Program-made: the position numbers and the translations under genes
Shown: piece by piece, positions 34,320 to 44,662 of the stretch
Layout of the letters: each line of letters begins with the position of its first letter
How positions within the stretch are numbered: position 1 is the first letter of the stretch
The notes under the pieces: generated by a model
What the model saw: the letters and a program-made list of their open reading frames with translations, nothing else
The model's database searches: none
What the model was told of the DNA's origin: nothing
Origin: Variovorax sp. 54
Lineage (GTDB): Bacteria; Pseudomonadota; Gammaproteobacteria; Burkholderiales; Burkholderiaceae_C
Assembly (NCBI RefSeq): GCF_002754375.1
Contig: NZ_PEFF01000001.1
Coordinates: 4,481,501-4,545,500 of the forward strand
Length of the DNA stretch: 64,000 bases
Reading direction: 5' to 3'

Positions 34320-35083
34320 TGCGCGACCTCTTCGCGGTGCATCGCCTCCAAGGGCAGCACACACAGCACCTTGCCGCCCAGCGTGAACACGAGGCCGAGC
34401 TGTCCGCCGATGTGCACGAGCTGGCAGACGGTGCGCGGCGTCGATGTCGTGGTCGCTGAAGCCGATGCAGAGAAGGCGCGCGTCGGCGGCGTCCGCAGCA
34501 GGGCCAGCAGCGGTGCGGCTTCGCACTGAAGGAGCGCCTGCCGGTACACCTGAAAGTGCACAGCCGATGCGGCACGGTCGCGGTCGTCGTCGGCATGTCC
34601 GTCCTGACGCAGCCGCAGCAGCGCGCGATGCGCTTGTTGCCGGCACGCCGCCTCGGTCTTGCCACTGGCCTGCGCGATCTCCTTGAAGCTGGCCTCGAAG
34701 ACCTCACGCAACAGCAGCGCCGCACCGTCAGCGGGCGACAGCCTCGCGGCCAGCAGCCGCAGCGCACGTTCGACCGATTCCGCCTGCATCGCATCCGCTT
34801 CCGCCGACGGTGCTTCGGGCACGTGCACCGAGCCCGCATCGCGCAGCCAGCACCGCATCCAGTCGTCGCGCCGCAGCCGGTCGATGGCCAGGTTGCGCAT
34901 CACCGCGGTCAGCCACGCCTGCGTCGATGCGGGCGCGGGCATATCGCCGGCTTCGAGCGCGCGCAGATAGGTGTCCTGCACCACGTCCTCGGCCTCGGCG
35001 TGCGTGCCCAGCAACCGCGCCGCCGTGCGAACCAGCCGGCTCCGCAGGGCAGGGAATTGCGAGAGGTACCGTTCATCGAGCAT
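34316..35083 (-). CDS. ECF-type RNA polymerase sigma factor
   Basis: Sigma factor of 255 residues. Region 2 reads TAARLLGTHAEAEDVVQDTYLRALE with RNLAIDRLRRDDW for DNA melting and recognition. Region 4 reads LSPADGAALLLREVFEASFKEIAQASGKTEAACRQQAHRAL. A C-terminal extension of about 80 residues (VYRQALLQCEAAPLLALLR onwards) may be a shortened form of the SnoaL-like regulatory domain of SigJ/ECF41 proteins; the DGGGK motif of that domain is absent. No anti-sigma gene is seen. ATG 35083 is chosen as a normal ECF N-terminus (MLDERYLSQFPALRS). It faces the ClpP-like gene, 83 nt apart. Confidence 0.85.
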   Translation of the reverse strand: MLDERYLSQFPALRSRLVRTAARLLGTHAEAEDVVQDTYLRALEAGDMPAPASTQAWLTAVMRNLAIDRLRRDDWMRCWLRDAGSVHVPEAPSAEADAMQAESVERALRLLAARLSPADGAALLLREVFEASFKEIAQASGKTEAACRQQAHRALLRLRQDGHADDDRDRAASAVHFQVYRQALLQCEAAPLLALLRTPPTRAFSASASATTTSTPRTVCQLVHIGGQLGLVFTLGGKVLCVLPLEAMHREEVAQ

Positions 35084-35166
35084 CGAAGCAGCTTGCCACA
35101 GCACGCGCAATGTCACGAAACTGTGGGCTTGTTCGTCAAGACAGTTCAACCACAGGAGCTTTCTTC

Positions 35167-35787
35167 ATGCAGCCCATGTTCCGGACAATGGAAACCGACG
35201 ACGACACCCCGCCCGCGGCCACGGCCGAGCCGCGCAATTCCTACCTCGAGGAGAAAGCGTTCAAGTCGCGCACGCTGCTGATCTTCGGCAGCATCACCGA
35301 CAGCGTGGCCGCCGATGTCACGCGCCGGCTCATCGCGCTCGATGCCGACAGCGGGGACAAGCCCATCGACATCCTCGTGAGCTCGCCGGGCGGGCACCTG
35401 GAGTCGGGTGACGCGATCCATGACGTGGTGCGCTTCATCAGCGCGCCGGTGCACATGATCGGCACCGGCTGGGTCGGCAGTGCCGCCACGCACCTGTTTC
35501 TGGCGGCGCCGCGCGAGCGCCGCGTGTGCCTGCCCAACACGCGATTTTTGATTCACCAGCCCAGCGGCGGCGCGGGCGGGCAGGCGACCGACATCGCCAT
35601 TCAGGCGCAGGAGATCCTCAAGGCCCGCCAGCGCATCGCGCACGAGATCGCGCGCGAAACCGGCAAGCCCCTCGAGGTGGTGCTGGCCGACATCGAGCGC
35701 GACCGCTGGCTGTCGGCCACGGAGGCCGTCGAGTACGGGCTGGTCTCGCGCATCGTGCAGCGCAAGACCGAACTGCGACCGGCCTGA
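35167..35787 (+). CDS. ClpP-family serine protease (paralogue)
   Basis: ATP-dependent Clp protease proteolytic subunit family, 206 residues. The catalytic triad appears intact as S105 (GWVGSAATHLF), H130 (RFLIHQPSGG) and D179 (ERDRWLSATEAVEYGLV); the spacings (25 and 49 residues) equal those of E. coli ClpP. The segment around Ser differs from the usual QAASMGA, so this is probably a secondary ClpP with different partners rather than the clpPX housekeeping copy, which normally stands next to clpX. A 30-residue N-terminal extension (MFRTMETDDDTPPAA) replaces the usual propeptide. ATG 35167 has GGAGC upstream. Its stop touches the convergent RidA gene. Confidence 0.86.
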   Translation: MQPMFRTMETDDDTPPAATAEPRNSYLEEKAFKSRTLLIFGSITDSVAADVTRRLIALDADSGDKPIDILVSSPGGHLESGDAIHDVVRFISAPVHMIGTGWVGSAATHLFLAAPRERRVCLPNTRFLIHQPSGGAGGQATDIAIQAQEILKARQRIAHEIARETGKPLEVVLADIERDRWLSATEAVEYGLVSRIVQRKTELRPA

Positions 35788-36177
35788 TCAGGCCTTGGGC
35801 TTGTACGCGACGACGTCGATCTCGACCTTCGCATCGACCATGAGGCGCGCCTCGGTGGTCGAGCGTGCCGGCTTGTTTTCACCGAAGTAGCTCATGTAGA
35901 CGCGGTTGAAGGCACCAAAGTCGCGCGCGTCGTGCAGCCAGACGGTGCTCTTGCACACGTCGTCGAGCGTGGCGCCGGCCAGCGCGAGCACGGTCTTCAG
36001 GTTCTCCATCACCTGGCGCGTCTGCGCCTCGATGCCGCCCGCCACGATCTCGCCCTGCGCGTTGGCAGGCACCTGGCCCGACACGTAGACGAAATCGCCC
36101 GCGCGCACGGCGGGGGAGAAGGGGCGTGCCTGGCGGTCGGAGGCGATGGGCGGGGCGCCGAGGTATTCGAGGGGCAT
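35788..36177 (-). CDS. RidA/YjgF-family protein
   Basis: Reactive imine/enamine deaminase family, 129 residues, normally a cytoplasmic trimer. Typical stretches are RPFSPAVRAGDFVYVSGQVP, QTRQVMENLKTVLALAGATLDDV and the end with VDAKVEIDVVAYKP. The key Arg of archetypal RidA (in GRIPARSTV-like contexts) is represented by PARSTTEARL, so deaminase activity is possible. It opens toward the amino-acid catabolic operon on the other strand and may clear enamines released by its PLP enzyme, which is inference. Confidence 0.9.
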   Translation of the reverse strand: MPLEYLGAPPIASDRQARPFSPAVRAGDFVYVSGQVPANAQGEIVAGGIEAQTRQVMENLKTVLALAGATLDDVCKSTVWLHDARDFGAFNRVYMSYFGENKPARSTTEARLMVDAKVEIDVVAYKPKA

Positions 36178-36290
36178 GGGAACTCCTGTAAACGAAAGGG
36201 GTTGAGTGGGGTGGGTGAGAGTCTCAGTATCCGTCTGATTTGAAAGACTTTTTCAGAATAACCCCTCAACAAGGGTTAACACGGATGATT

Positions 36291-36306
36291 TGGCATGAAG
36301 TCTGCT
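36291..36306 (+). promoter_or_regulatory. Sigma-54-like promoter before the peptide-uptake operon
   Basis: TGGCATGAAGTCTGCT matches the -24/-12 consensus TGGCACG-N4-TTGCW at all but two positions and keeps the GG-N10-GC spacing. A TAACCC-N8-GGGTTA inverted repeat lies just upstream (36259-36278). Confidence 0.45.
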
Positions 36307-36321
36307 TCAAAGTCCGGGCCA

Positions 36322-36338
36322 GAAAGAAAATTTCTTTC
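36322..36338. promoter_or_regulatory. 17-nt palindrome, probable operator
   Basis: GAAAGAAA-A-TTTCTTTC is a perfect inverted repeat with a one-base centre, 32 nt before the start at 36371. AT-rich GAAA/TTTC palindromes of this kind are typical RpiR-family operators; an RpiR gene lies in the same cluster at 44663. Confidence 0.5.
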
Positions 36339-36370
36339 ATAAATCAGCCCGCCCCATGAAGGAGTTCTCC

Positions 36371-37948
36371 ATGTCTTACGCCGGTCTTGTTGTCCAGCGC
36401 CTGCCCCGCCTGTCGAAGCGCAGCCTGCTGGGAGCTTCCCTGCTCGCGATGCTGTGTGCCGCACTGCCGCATCCGAGCGCCCACGCGCAGGGCCCGCGCA
36501 ACTTCGCCACGCTGGCGATGGTGGCCGAGCCGCAGACGCTCGACCCGATGGCCTCCACGGCCGACCTGGTCGGAACCATCATGCAGCACGTGTACGAGAC
36601 GCTGTACACCTTCGACGCCAAGTGGAACGTGGTGCCGATGCTGGCCGAGACGATGCCGAAGATTTCGGCCGACGGCAAGACCTACGCCATCACGCTGCGC
36701 AAGGGCGTGGCGCTGCACAACGGGCGCGAGCTCACCGCCGACGACGTGGTCGCCAGCCTGCAGCGCTGGATGGACCAATCGCCGCGCGGCAAGGCCGTGG
36801 GCAAGGAAATCGAGAGCCTCAAGGCCAAGGGCCCGCTGGGCGTGGAGATCGTGCTGAAGGCGCCGTACGCGCCGCTGCTGTCGCAGCTCGCGCTGCCCAG
36901 CGGCATGGCGGCCATCATGGCGAAAGACTCGATCGCGTCGCCGCTGAAAGACTTCGTCGGCACCGGCCCCTACAAGTTCAAGGAGCGCCGCCCCGACCAG
37001 TTCGTGCTGCTCTCGCGCTTCGACAAATACGCCGCACGCAAGGAGCCCGCGAGCGGTTACGGCGGCAAGCGTGAAGCGGCCATCGAAGAGCTGCGCTTCG
37101 TGCCCGTGCCCAACGCCAGCACCCGCGTCGAGGGCGCGCTGGCCGGCCAGTACGACTTTGCCGACCTGCTGCCGGTGGAAGCCCTGCCGCGCCTGGAGAA
37201 GGCCGGCGGCAAGACGCTGCCGATCCTGACGCCGTCGTTCGGCTTCCCGTACCTCGTGCTCAACACCAAGGAAGGCGTGGCAGCGAGCCAGCCGGTGCGC
37301 CAGGCGATCCAGACCGCGCTGGGTCAGGGCGAGATGCTCGCGGCGGGCTTCGGCGACACGCGCTTCTTCGTGGCCGAAGCTAATCACTTCCCCAAGGGCT
37401 CGCCGTTCTATTCGACGGCCGGCGCCGACCAGTACAACCAGCGCAACGCCACCAAGGCGAAAGACGCCGCGGCCAAGGCCGGCTACAAGGGCGAGCCGAT
37501 CCGCGTGCTCACCAGCCGCCAGTACGACTTCCACTACAACATGTCGCTCCTGATGGCCGAGCAGCTCAAGCGCGCCGGCTTCAAGGTCGACCTCAACGTG
37601 GTCGACTGGGCCACGCTCGTGCAACGCCGCAACGACCCGAAGCTGTGGGACATCTACGTGACCCACTCGGGCCAGTTCCCCGAGCCCATGCTCTCGCCGC
37701 CGCAACTCGGCGACGGCGCGCCGGGCTGGTGGGACTCGCCCGCCAAGAAGGCCACGCTCAGCGCCTTCAACACCGAGAGCGACCCGGCCAAGCGCGGCGC
37801 GCTGTGGGGCAAGGTGCAGCAGGTGGTCTACGACGAGGTGCCGTACATCAACGTCGGCAAGTTCAACGGCCTCTCGGCCAAGAGCCCGGCGCTGGACAAC
37901 TACCAGCCCGCGACCTGGCCGTTCTTCTGGAACGCGAAAATCAAGTAA
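36371..37948 (+). CDS. Peptide-type ABC transporter substrate-binding protein
   Basis: Family 5 extracellular solute-binding protein (DppA/OppA fold), 525 residues. A Sec signal peptide (RLSKRSLLGASLLAMLCAALP to AHAQ) leads to FATLAMVAEPQTLDPMAST, the standard entry of this family, with AITLRKGVALHNGRELTADDVVASL further on. ATG 36371 is preferred over 36356 because AAGGAG sits six bases upstream. It is the first gene of the operon-like run reaching about 47 kb and delivers the peptide or amino-acid conjugate to the two permeases encoded downstream. A sigma-54-like promoter and a palindrome lie in front. Confidence 0.92.
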   Translation: MSYAGLVVQRLPRLSKRSLLGASLLAMLCAALPHPSAHAQGPRNFATLAMVAEPQTLDPMASTADLVGTIMQHVYETLYTFDAKWNVVPMLAETMPKISADGKTYAITLRKGVALHNGRELTADDVVASLQRWMDQSPRGKAVGKEIESLKAKGPLGVEIVLKAPYAPLLSQLALPSGMAAIMAKDSIASPLKDFVGTGPYKFKERRPDQFVLLSRFDKYAARKEPASGYGGKREAAIEELRFVPVPNASTRVEGALAGQYDFADLLPVEALPRLEKAGGKTLPILTPSFGFPYLVLNTKEGVAASQPVRQAIQTALGQGEMLAAGFGDTRFFVAEANHFPKGSPFYSTAGADQYNQRNATKAKDAAAKAGYKGEPIRVLTSRQYDFHYNMSLLMAEQLKRAGFKVDLNVVDWATLVQRRNDPKLWDIYVTHSGQFPEPMLSPPQLGDGAPGWWDSPAKKATLSAFNTESDPAKRGALWGKVQQVVYDEVPYINVGKFNGLSAKSPALDNYQPATWPFFWNAKIK

Positions 37949-37967
37949 GGCCGCAAGGACACCCGCC

Positions 37968-39230
37968 ATGCCATCGCGTCGCCAACTTCTGCAAGCCAGC
38001 GCACTGGCCTCCGGCCTCGGAGCCTTGGGCCTCACCGCCTCTACCGCACAGGCCGCCAACGCCGGTCCCGTGTACGCCTACGTCGGCACCTACAGCGACG
38101 GCGGCAAGCCGTGGCGCGGCGGACGTGGCCTCGGCGTGCACCAGTTCGTGGTGGACGGCGCGACCGGCGCGCTCAAGCCCATCCCCGGTGCACCGCCCGC
38201 CGTGGCAAGCGCGGGCAGCGATGCCAAGCTGCGCAACCCCGCCTCGCTCGCGCGTCACCCGACGCTGCCCGTGCTCTACGCGGCCAACGAGTTCGAGGCC
38301 GGCTCGGTCTCCGCCTTCCGCATCGGCGCGAACGGCGCGCTGTCGTTCGTGGCCGAGATGCCCTGCGGCGGCAAGGACCCGGCGTACGTCAGCGTGCACC
38401 CCGATGGACGCTTCGTGTTCACCGCCAACTACGCCAGCGGCGACGTCAGCGTGATCGCGCTGCGCGCCGATGGCACCTTCGACACCGACCGCGCCGCCGT
38501 CGTCTACAAGGACGTCGCAGCCTGTGGTGCTTCTACGCCCTGCAAGCCCGGCGCCGACGTGGTGCCGCTCATCGCGCGCGTGCATGAGGGCTTTGCCACC
38601 AGCGACCACGACGGCCCGCACGCGCACATGGTGCAGGCCGACCCGGCCGGCAACTTCGTGCTCGTGGCCGACCTGGGGCTCGACCGCGTCATCTCGTACC
38701 GCTTCGACCGCGCCACCGGCGTGCTGAGCCAGCCGAGCACCGTGGCCGTGTCCGAGAGCTCGGGCGCGCGTCACTTCGCCTTCCACCCCAATGGCCAATG
38801 GGTCTACCTCGTCAACGAAGAGGCCTCGACCATCGCCTTCCTGCGCTACGACGGCGCCACCGGCGTGCTCACGCTGGTCAGCGAAACCTCGGCATTGCCC
38901 GCCGGTTTCAAGGGCACCAGCTACGCCTCGGGCATCCGCATGCTGCCGGGCGGCACGCACTTCGTGTCGCTCAACCGGCTGCACGATTCGATCTCGATCT
39001 TCAAGGTCGATGCGCGCACCGGCGCGCCCACGCTGGTGCGCGAAGAGTGGACGCGCGGCAACTACCCGCGCAGCTGCACGCTCGATCCGAGCGGGCGTTT
39101 TCTCTACGTGTGCCACAACAAGCAGGGCGACAACGTGACCATCTTCCGCGTGAAGAAAAACGGCGACGTGCAGTTCACCGGCCAGTACGTGGCCGTCGGC
39201 AGCGCCGCCGCCATCGAGTTCTCGTCATGA
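37968..39230 (+). CDS. Exported lactonase-family beta-propeller protein
   Basis: Seven-bladed propeller of the lactonase/6-phosphogluconolactonase (PF10282-like) family, 420 residues. SRRQLLQASALASGLGALGL at the N-terminus is a Tat-type signal. Repeated blade segments include HPTLPVLYAANEFEAGSVSAF, HPDGRFVFTANYASGDVSVI, and HFAFHPNGQWVYLVNEEAS. Cytosolic Pgl members open 6-phosphogluconolactone; a periplasmic Tat-exported form must act on another ester or simply bind ligand. Its place between the binding protein and permease genes (4-bp overlap with the permease) is unusual and ties it to the transported compound. A paralogue lies at 47050-48306. Confidence 0.82.
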   Translation: MPSRRQLLQASALASGLGALGLTASTAQAANAGPVYAYVGTYSDGGKPWRGGRGLGVHQFVVDGATGALKPIPGAPPAVASAGSDAKLRNPASLARHPTLPVLYAANEFEAGSVSAFRIGANGALSFVAEMPCGGKDPAYVSVHPDGRFVFTANYASGDVSVIALRADGTFDTDRAAVVYKDVAACGASTPCKPGADVVPLIARVHEGFATSDHDGPHAHMVQADPAGNFVLVADLGLDRVISYRFDRATGVLSQPSTVAVSESSGARHFAFHPNGQWVYLVNEEASTIAFLRYDGATGVLTLVSETSALPAGFKGTSYASGIRMLPGGTHFVSLNRLHDSISIFKVDARTGAPTLVREEWTRGNYPRSCTLDPSGRFLYVCHNKQGDNVTIFRVKKNGDVQFTGQYVAVGSAAAIEFSS

Positions 39231-40183
39231 TCAAGAGCACATCGCTTCGCTACATCGCCTCGCGCGCGGGCGGCATGCTCATCGTGCTGGCCCTCGTCGC
39301 CGTTCTGGTCTTCGTGCTCACGCGCGCGGCGTCGGGCGATCCGATCTCCGTGCTGCTGGGCGACCAGGCCACCGCCGCCGACATCGCCCGTGTGCAGAAG
39401 GATTACGGCCTCGATAAACCCCTGCCCGTGCAGTTCGGCTACTGGCTGCGCGAAGTGCTGCAGGGCAACCTGGGCACCTCGATCTTCCTGCAGCGCCCGG
39501 TCACGCAGGCGCTGTGGGAGCGCGCCGAGCCCACCACCTTGCTGGCGCTTCTGGCGGTGGCCATCGCGGCGCTGATCGGCGTGCCCTGCGGCATCGTCTC
39601 GGCGGTGTTCCGTGGCCGCGTGGTCGACCAGTTCTTCACCGGCATTGCGATGCTGGGCGCCAGCATTCCGAGCTTCTGGATGGGCATCGTGCTGATCCAG
39701 ATCTTCGCGGTGTCCTTTGGCTGGTTCCCGGTGTCGGGCTACGGCGCGCCTGATGCGCCCTTTGCCGAGCGGCTGCATGCACTGGTGCTGCCGGCCACCG
39801 TGCTGGGTCTGCTGAACTCCGCACTCATCATCCGCTTCACGCGCGCCTCGATGCTCGACGTGCTGGGCGAGGACTACGTGCGCACCGCACGCTCCAAGGG
39901 CCTGAGCGAGAGCACCGTGGTGCTCAAGCACGCGCTGCGCAACGCGCTGGTGCCCATCGTTACGGTGATCGGCCTCACCGTCGCGCTGATGATCGGCGGC
40001 GCCGTCATCACCGAGACCGTGTTCGGCCTGCCGGGCGTGGGCAACCTGGTGGTCAACGCCGTGCTGCGGCGCGACTACCCCGTCATCCAGGGTGCGCTGC
40101 TCGTGATTGCCGCGATCTATGTGCTCATCAATTTCTCGATCGACCTGCTGTACGCCGTCGTCGATCCGCGCGTGAAGGTCTGA
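39227..40183 (+). CDS. Dipeptide-type ABC transporter permease (DppB-like)
   Basis: Inner-membrane permease of 318 residues with about six TM helices, the first at residues 12-32. It carries the typical ARVQKDYGLDKPLPVQFGYWL N-terminal loop and the EAA coupling loop DYVRTARSKGLSESTVVLKHALRNAL. ATG 39227 overlaps the lactonase stop (ATGA); the longer frame from 38798 lies in the lactonase gene. It pairs with the next permease to form the channel. Confidence 0.92.
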   Translation: MIKSTSLRYIASRAGGMLIVLALVAVLVFVLTRAASGDPISVLLGDQATAADIARVQKDYGLDKPLPVQFGYWLREVLQGNLGTSIFLQRPVTQALWERAEPTTLLALLAVAIAALIGVPCGIVSAVFRGRVVDQFFTGIAMLGASIPSFWMGIVLIQIFAVSFGWFPVSGYGAPDAPFAERLHALVLPATVLGLLNSALIIRFTRASMLDVLGEDYVRTARSKGLSESTVVLKHALRNALVPIVTVIGLTVALMIGGAVITETVFGLPGVGNLVVNAVLRRDYPVIQGALLVIAAIYVLINFSIDLLYAVVDPRVKV

Positions 40184-40186
40184 ACG

Positions 40187-41025
40187 ATGCGCATGCCTCG
40201 AATGCTCCGCCAGCTGATGCACCGCCGCATCGTGATGGTCTCCGCCCTGGTGCTGCTGGTGATTGCCGTGCTCGCTGTGGGTGCGCCGCTGTTTGCGTCG
40301 GCCGATCCCAACGACACCGCAGTGCTGCAGCGCCTGAAGGCGCCCAGCGCTGAGCACCTGCTGGGCACCGACGAACTGGGCCGCGACATGTATGCGCGCA
40401 TCGTGCACGGCGCGCGCTACTCGCTGGCCATTGCGGCGCTCACCGCGCTCGGTTCTGTCGTCGCCGGCACGGTGCTGGGCCTCATGGCCGGCTTCTTCCG
40501 CCGCCTCGACACGCCCTTGATGCGCGTGGTCGACGCCATGATGTCCTTCCCCGACATCCTGCTGGCCATTGCGCTGGTGGCGATCCTCGGCCCCTCGCTG
40601 ATGAACACCGTGCTCGCGCTGGTGCTGGTCTACACGCCGCGTGTCGCGCGGGTGGTGCGGGCCTCGACGCTGGTGGTGCGCGAGCTGCTGTTCGTCGAGG
40701 CCGTGCGGGCCCTGGGTGTGCGCACCTCGCGCATCCTGTGGCGCCACATCCTGCCGAACCTGATGTCGCCGATCCTCGTGCAGGTGTCGTTCATCTTTGC
40801 CTACGCCATCCTGGCCGAAGCCGGCCTGTCGTTCCTCGGCGTGGGCGTGCCGCCCGAGATCCCCACCTGGGGCACCATGGTCGCGGGCAGCCAGCAGTAC
40901 GCGCACCAGGCCTTCTGGGTCGTGCTGTTCCCTGGCCTGGCGATCATCTTCACGGCGCTGTCGCTGCAACTGCTGGGCGATGGCGTGCGCGACCTGCTGG
41001 ACCCCAAGCTGAAGAAGACCTCGTG

Positions 41026-41026
<1 letters not shown>
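40187..41026 (+). CDS. Dipeptide-type ABC transporter permease (DppC-like)
   Basis: Second permease, 279 residues. [23 protein letters not shown] is the DppC/OppC signature, and the EAA loop is [24 protein letters not shown]. The C-terminus keeps [19 protein letters not shown] and ends in a final TM plus DLLDPKLKK. The gene starts three bases after the partner permease and its TGA shares one base with the next ATG (TGATG), so the whole transporter is translationally linked. Confidence 0.93.
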
Positions 41027-42063
<1,037 letters not shown>

Positions 42064-42085
42064 CGAGCGCCTTGCTTCTGTCTTG

Positions 42086-42184
42086 CCCCCTCTCCCGCTT
42101 GCGGGAGAGGGTTGGGGTGAGGGTGACGCCCGAGTCCTTCACGAGCACCCTCATCCCCCGCCTTCTCCCGCAAGCGGGAGAAGG
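42086..42184. repeat. Inverted pair of REP-like extragenic palindromes
   Basis: Two related palindromes stand head to head. The first has CTCCCGCTTGCGGGAG with flanks CCCT/AGGG, then TTGGGGTGAGGGTG (42086-42124). The second is its near reverse complement, with CTCCCGCAAGCGGGAG (42146-42184). This BIME-like unit fills most of the 139-nt gap between the two ATPase genes and may form a large hairpin in the mRNA, lowering expression of the distal genes or protecting the upstream mRNA. Confidence 0.8.
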
Positions 42185-42202
42185 CGCCAATACAACACCC
42201 CC

Positions 42203-43185
<983 letters not shown>

Positions 43186-43189
<4 letters not shown>

Positions 43190-44493
43190 CCGATACCGCT
43201 TCTGCTACCCAAGACTTCATCGACCCGCTGCTCAGCGACCGTTTCAAGGGCTACCCGCGCACCCAGCAGCCACGCCGACGCAGCGAAGTCGGCGCCGCCG
43301 GCTGGAACGTGCTGGCCGGCGACCTGCCGCTGCCGCTGGCCGTGCTCAAGCGCGAGGCGCTCGAACACAACCTCGCGTGGATGCAGTCGCGCGTGCGCGA
43401 ATGGGGCATCGACCTCGCACCGCACGGCAAGACCACCATGTCGCCGCAGCTGTTCCAGCGCCAGCTCGACGCCGGCGCCTGGGGCCTGACCTTTGCCACC
43501 GTCACGCAGTTGGCCGTGGGCGTGGCCGCTGGTGCGCGCCGCACGCTGATCGCCAACCAGGTCGTGAGCGATGAAGACCTCGCGGGCATCCAGCTGCTGC
43601 TGGCCGACCATGCCGACCTGCGCGTCGTGTTCCTGGTCGATTCGATCGCGCAGCTGGCGCTCATCGAAGACTGGTCGAAGCGCAACCCTGCGAGCGTGCC
43701 TTTCGAGGTGATGCTCGAGATCGGTGTGCAGGGCGCACGCACCGGCTGCCGCACGCACGACGAAGCCATTGCGCTCGCCACGCGGGTGCGCGCGAGCGAC
43801 GCGGCCAAGCTCGTGGGCATCGAGACCTACGAAGGGCAGGGCGCCACGGGCGAAAGCGAGCCCGACGCGGCCTACGCCACCACGCTGATGGACCGCGTGG
43901 AAGCCGTCGCGCGTCACTGCGACACGCACAAGCTGTTCGAGACCGACGAAGTGCTGGTCTCGGCCGGTGGCTCGGCGATCTTCGACCTCGTGGCAGGGCG
44001 CCTGAAGCCTGCCTTGGGTTCTCCGGTGCGCGGCCTGCTGCGCTCAGGCTGCTACGTGACGCACGACCATGGTTTCTACAAGCGTATGGTGAACGTGGTG
44101 GACGAGCGCCTGGGTTGTGAGTGCGGCGAGGGCCTGACACCGGCCATGGAAGTCTGGGCCAACGTGCAGTCGCGGCCCGAACCGGGCCTGGCGATCCTGT
44201 CGGTCGGCAAGCGCGACATCTCCTTCGACCTCTCGCTGCCCGTGCCGATCGCGCGCGCGGCGCGCGGCGCGTTGCAGCCCCAGGGCGTGCCCGCCGGTTG
44301 GAAGATCACCGCGCTGAACGACCAGCATGCCTACCTGCGCTGGGACGCAAGCGAAGAAGCCGATGCCCCCCAGGTCGGCGACCGCGTGGGCCTGGGCATC
44401 TCGCACCCCTGCACCACCTTCGACAAATGGCACTGGATGCCCGTGGTCGAGAACGACTACCGCGTGAGCGACGCCGTCGCCATGCACTTCTGA
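43186..44493 (+). CDS. PLP-dependent D-amino-acid deaminase / D-threonine aldolase-like enzyme
   Basis: Fold-type III (alanine-racemase-like) PLP enzyme, 435 residues. The PLP Lys is probably K82 in LAPHGKTTMSPQLF; the barrel continues through VPFEVMLEIGVQGARTGCR. The C-terminal domain has the metal-site pair in ISHPCTTFDKWHW (His and Cys, as in DSD/DTA enzymes that bind a divalent metal). The family includes D-serine dehydratase, D-threonine aldolase and broad D-amino-acid deaminases. Together with the N-acyl-D-amino-acid deacylase at 45577, it points to D-amino-acid catabolism. Which D-amino acid is used is not determinable. Confidence 0.86.
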
Positions 44494-44555
44494 ACATGAG
44501 CTCGCCCCCAGTCTTCGCGCACTTCGTGTCGCTTCGCCAACCCCCTACCGGGGGC

Positions 44556-44592
44556 AACACCAGCGGCCCGGCAAAGCCGGTTCCGCGGTGTT
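44556..44592. repeat. Imperfect extragenic palindrome
   Basis: A 37-nt hairpin with arms AACACC-A-GCGG-CCCGGC and GCCGGT-T-CCGC-GGTGTT around an AAA loop, preceded by CCCCCTACCGGGGG. It resembles repeats common between genes of Comamonadaceae and could end or stabilise the upstream transcript. Confidence 0.55.
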
Positions 44593-44662
44593 CCGCGAAA
44601 AAGCGGCAGCGCACTCTGATCGTTCGTACCGCAGGTCTTTCGACATGCGGTGGAGTCACTGA

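Noticed and set aside
34316..34560. Possible frameshift in the C-terminal part of the ECF sigma gene
   Set aside because: The low-complexity Ser/Thr stretch looked suspicious, but the frame continues into a sensible beta-rich end and the overlap with the next gene is intact, so a frameshift is not supported.
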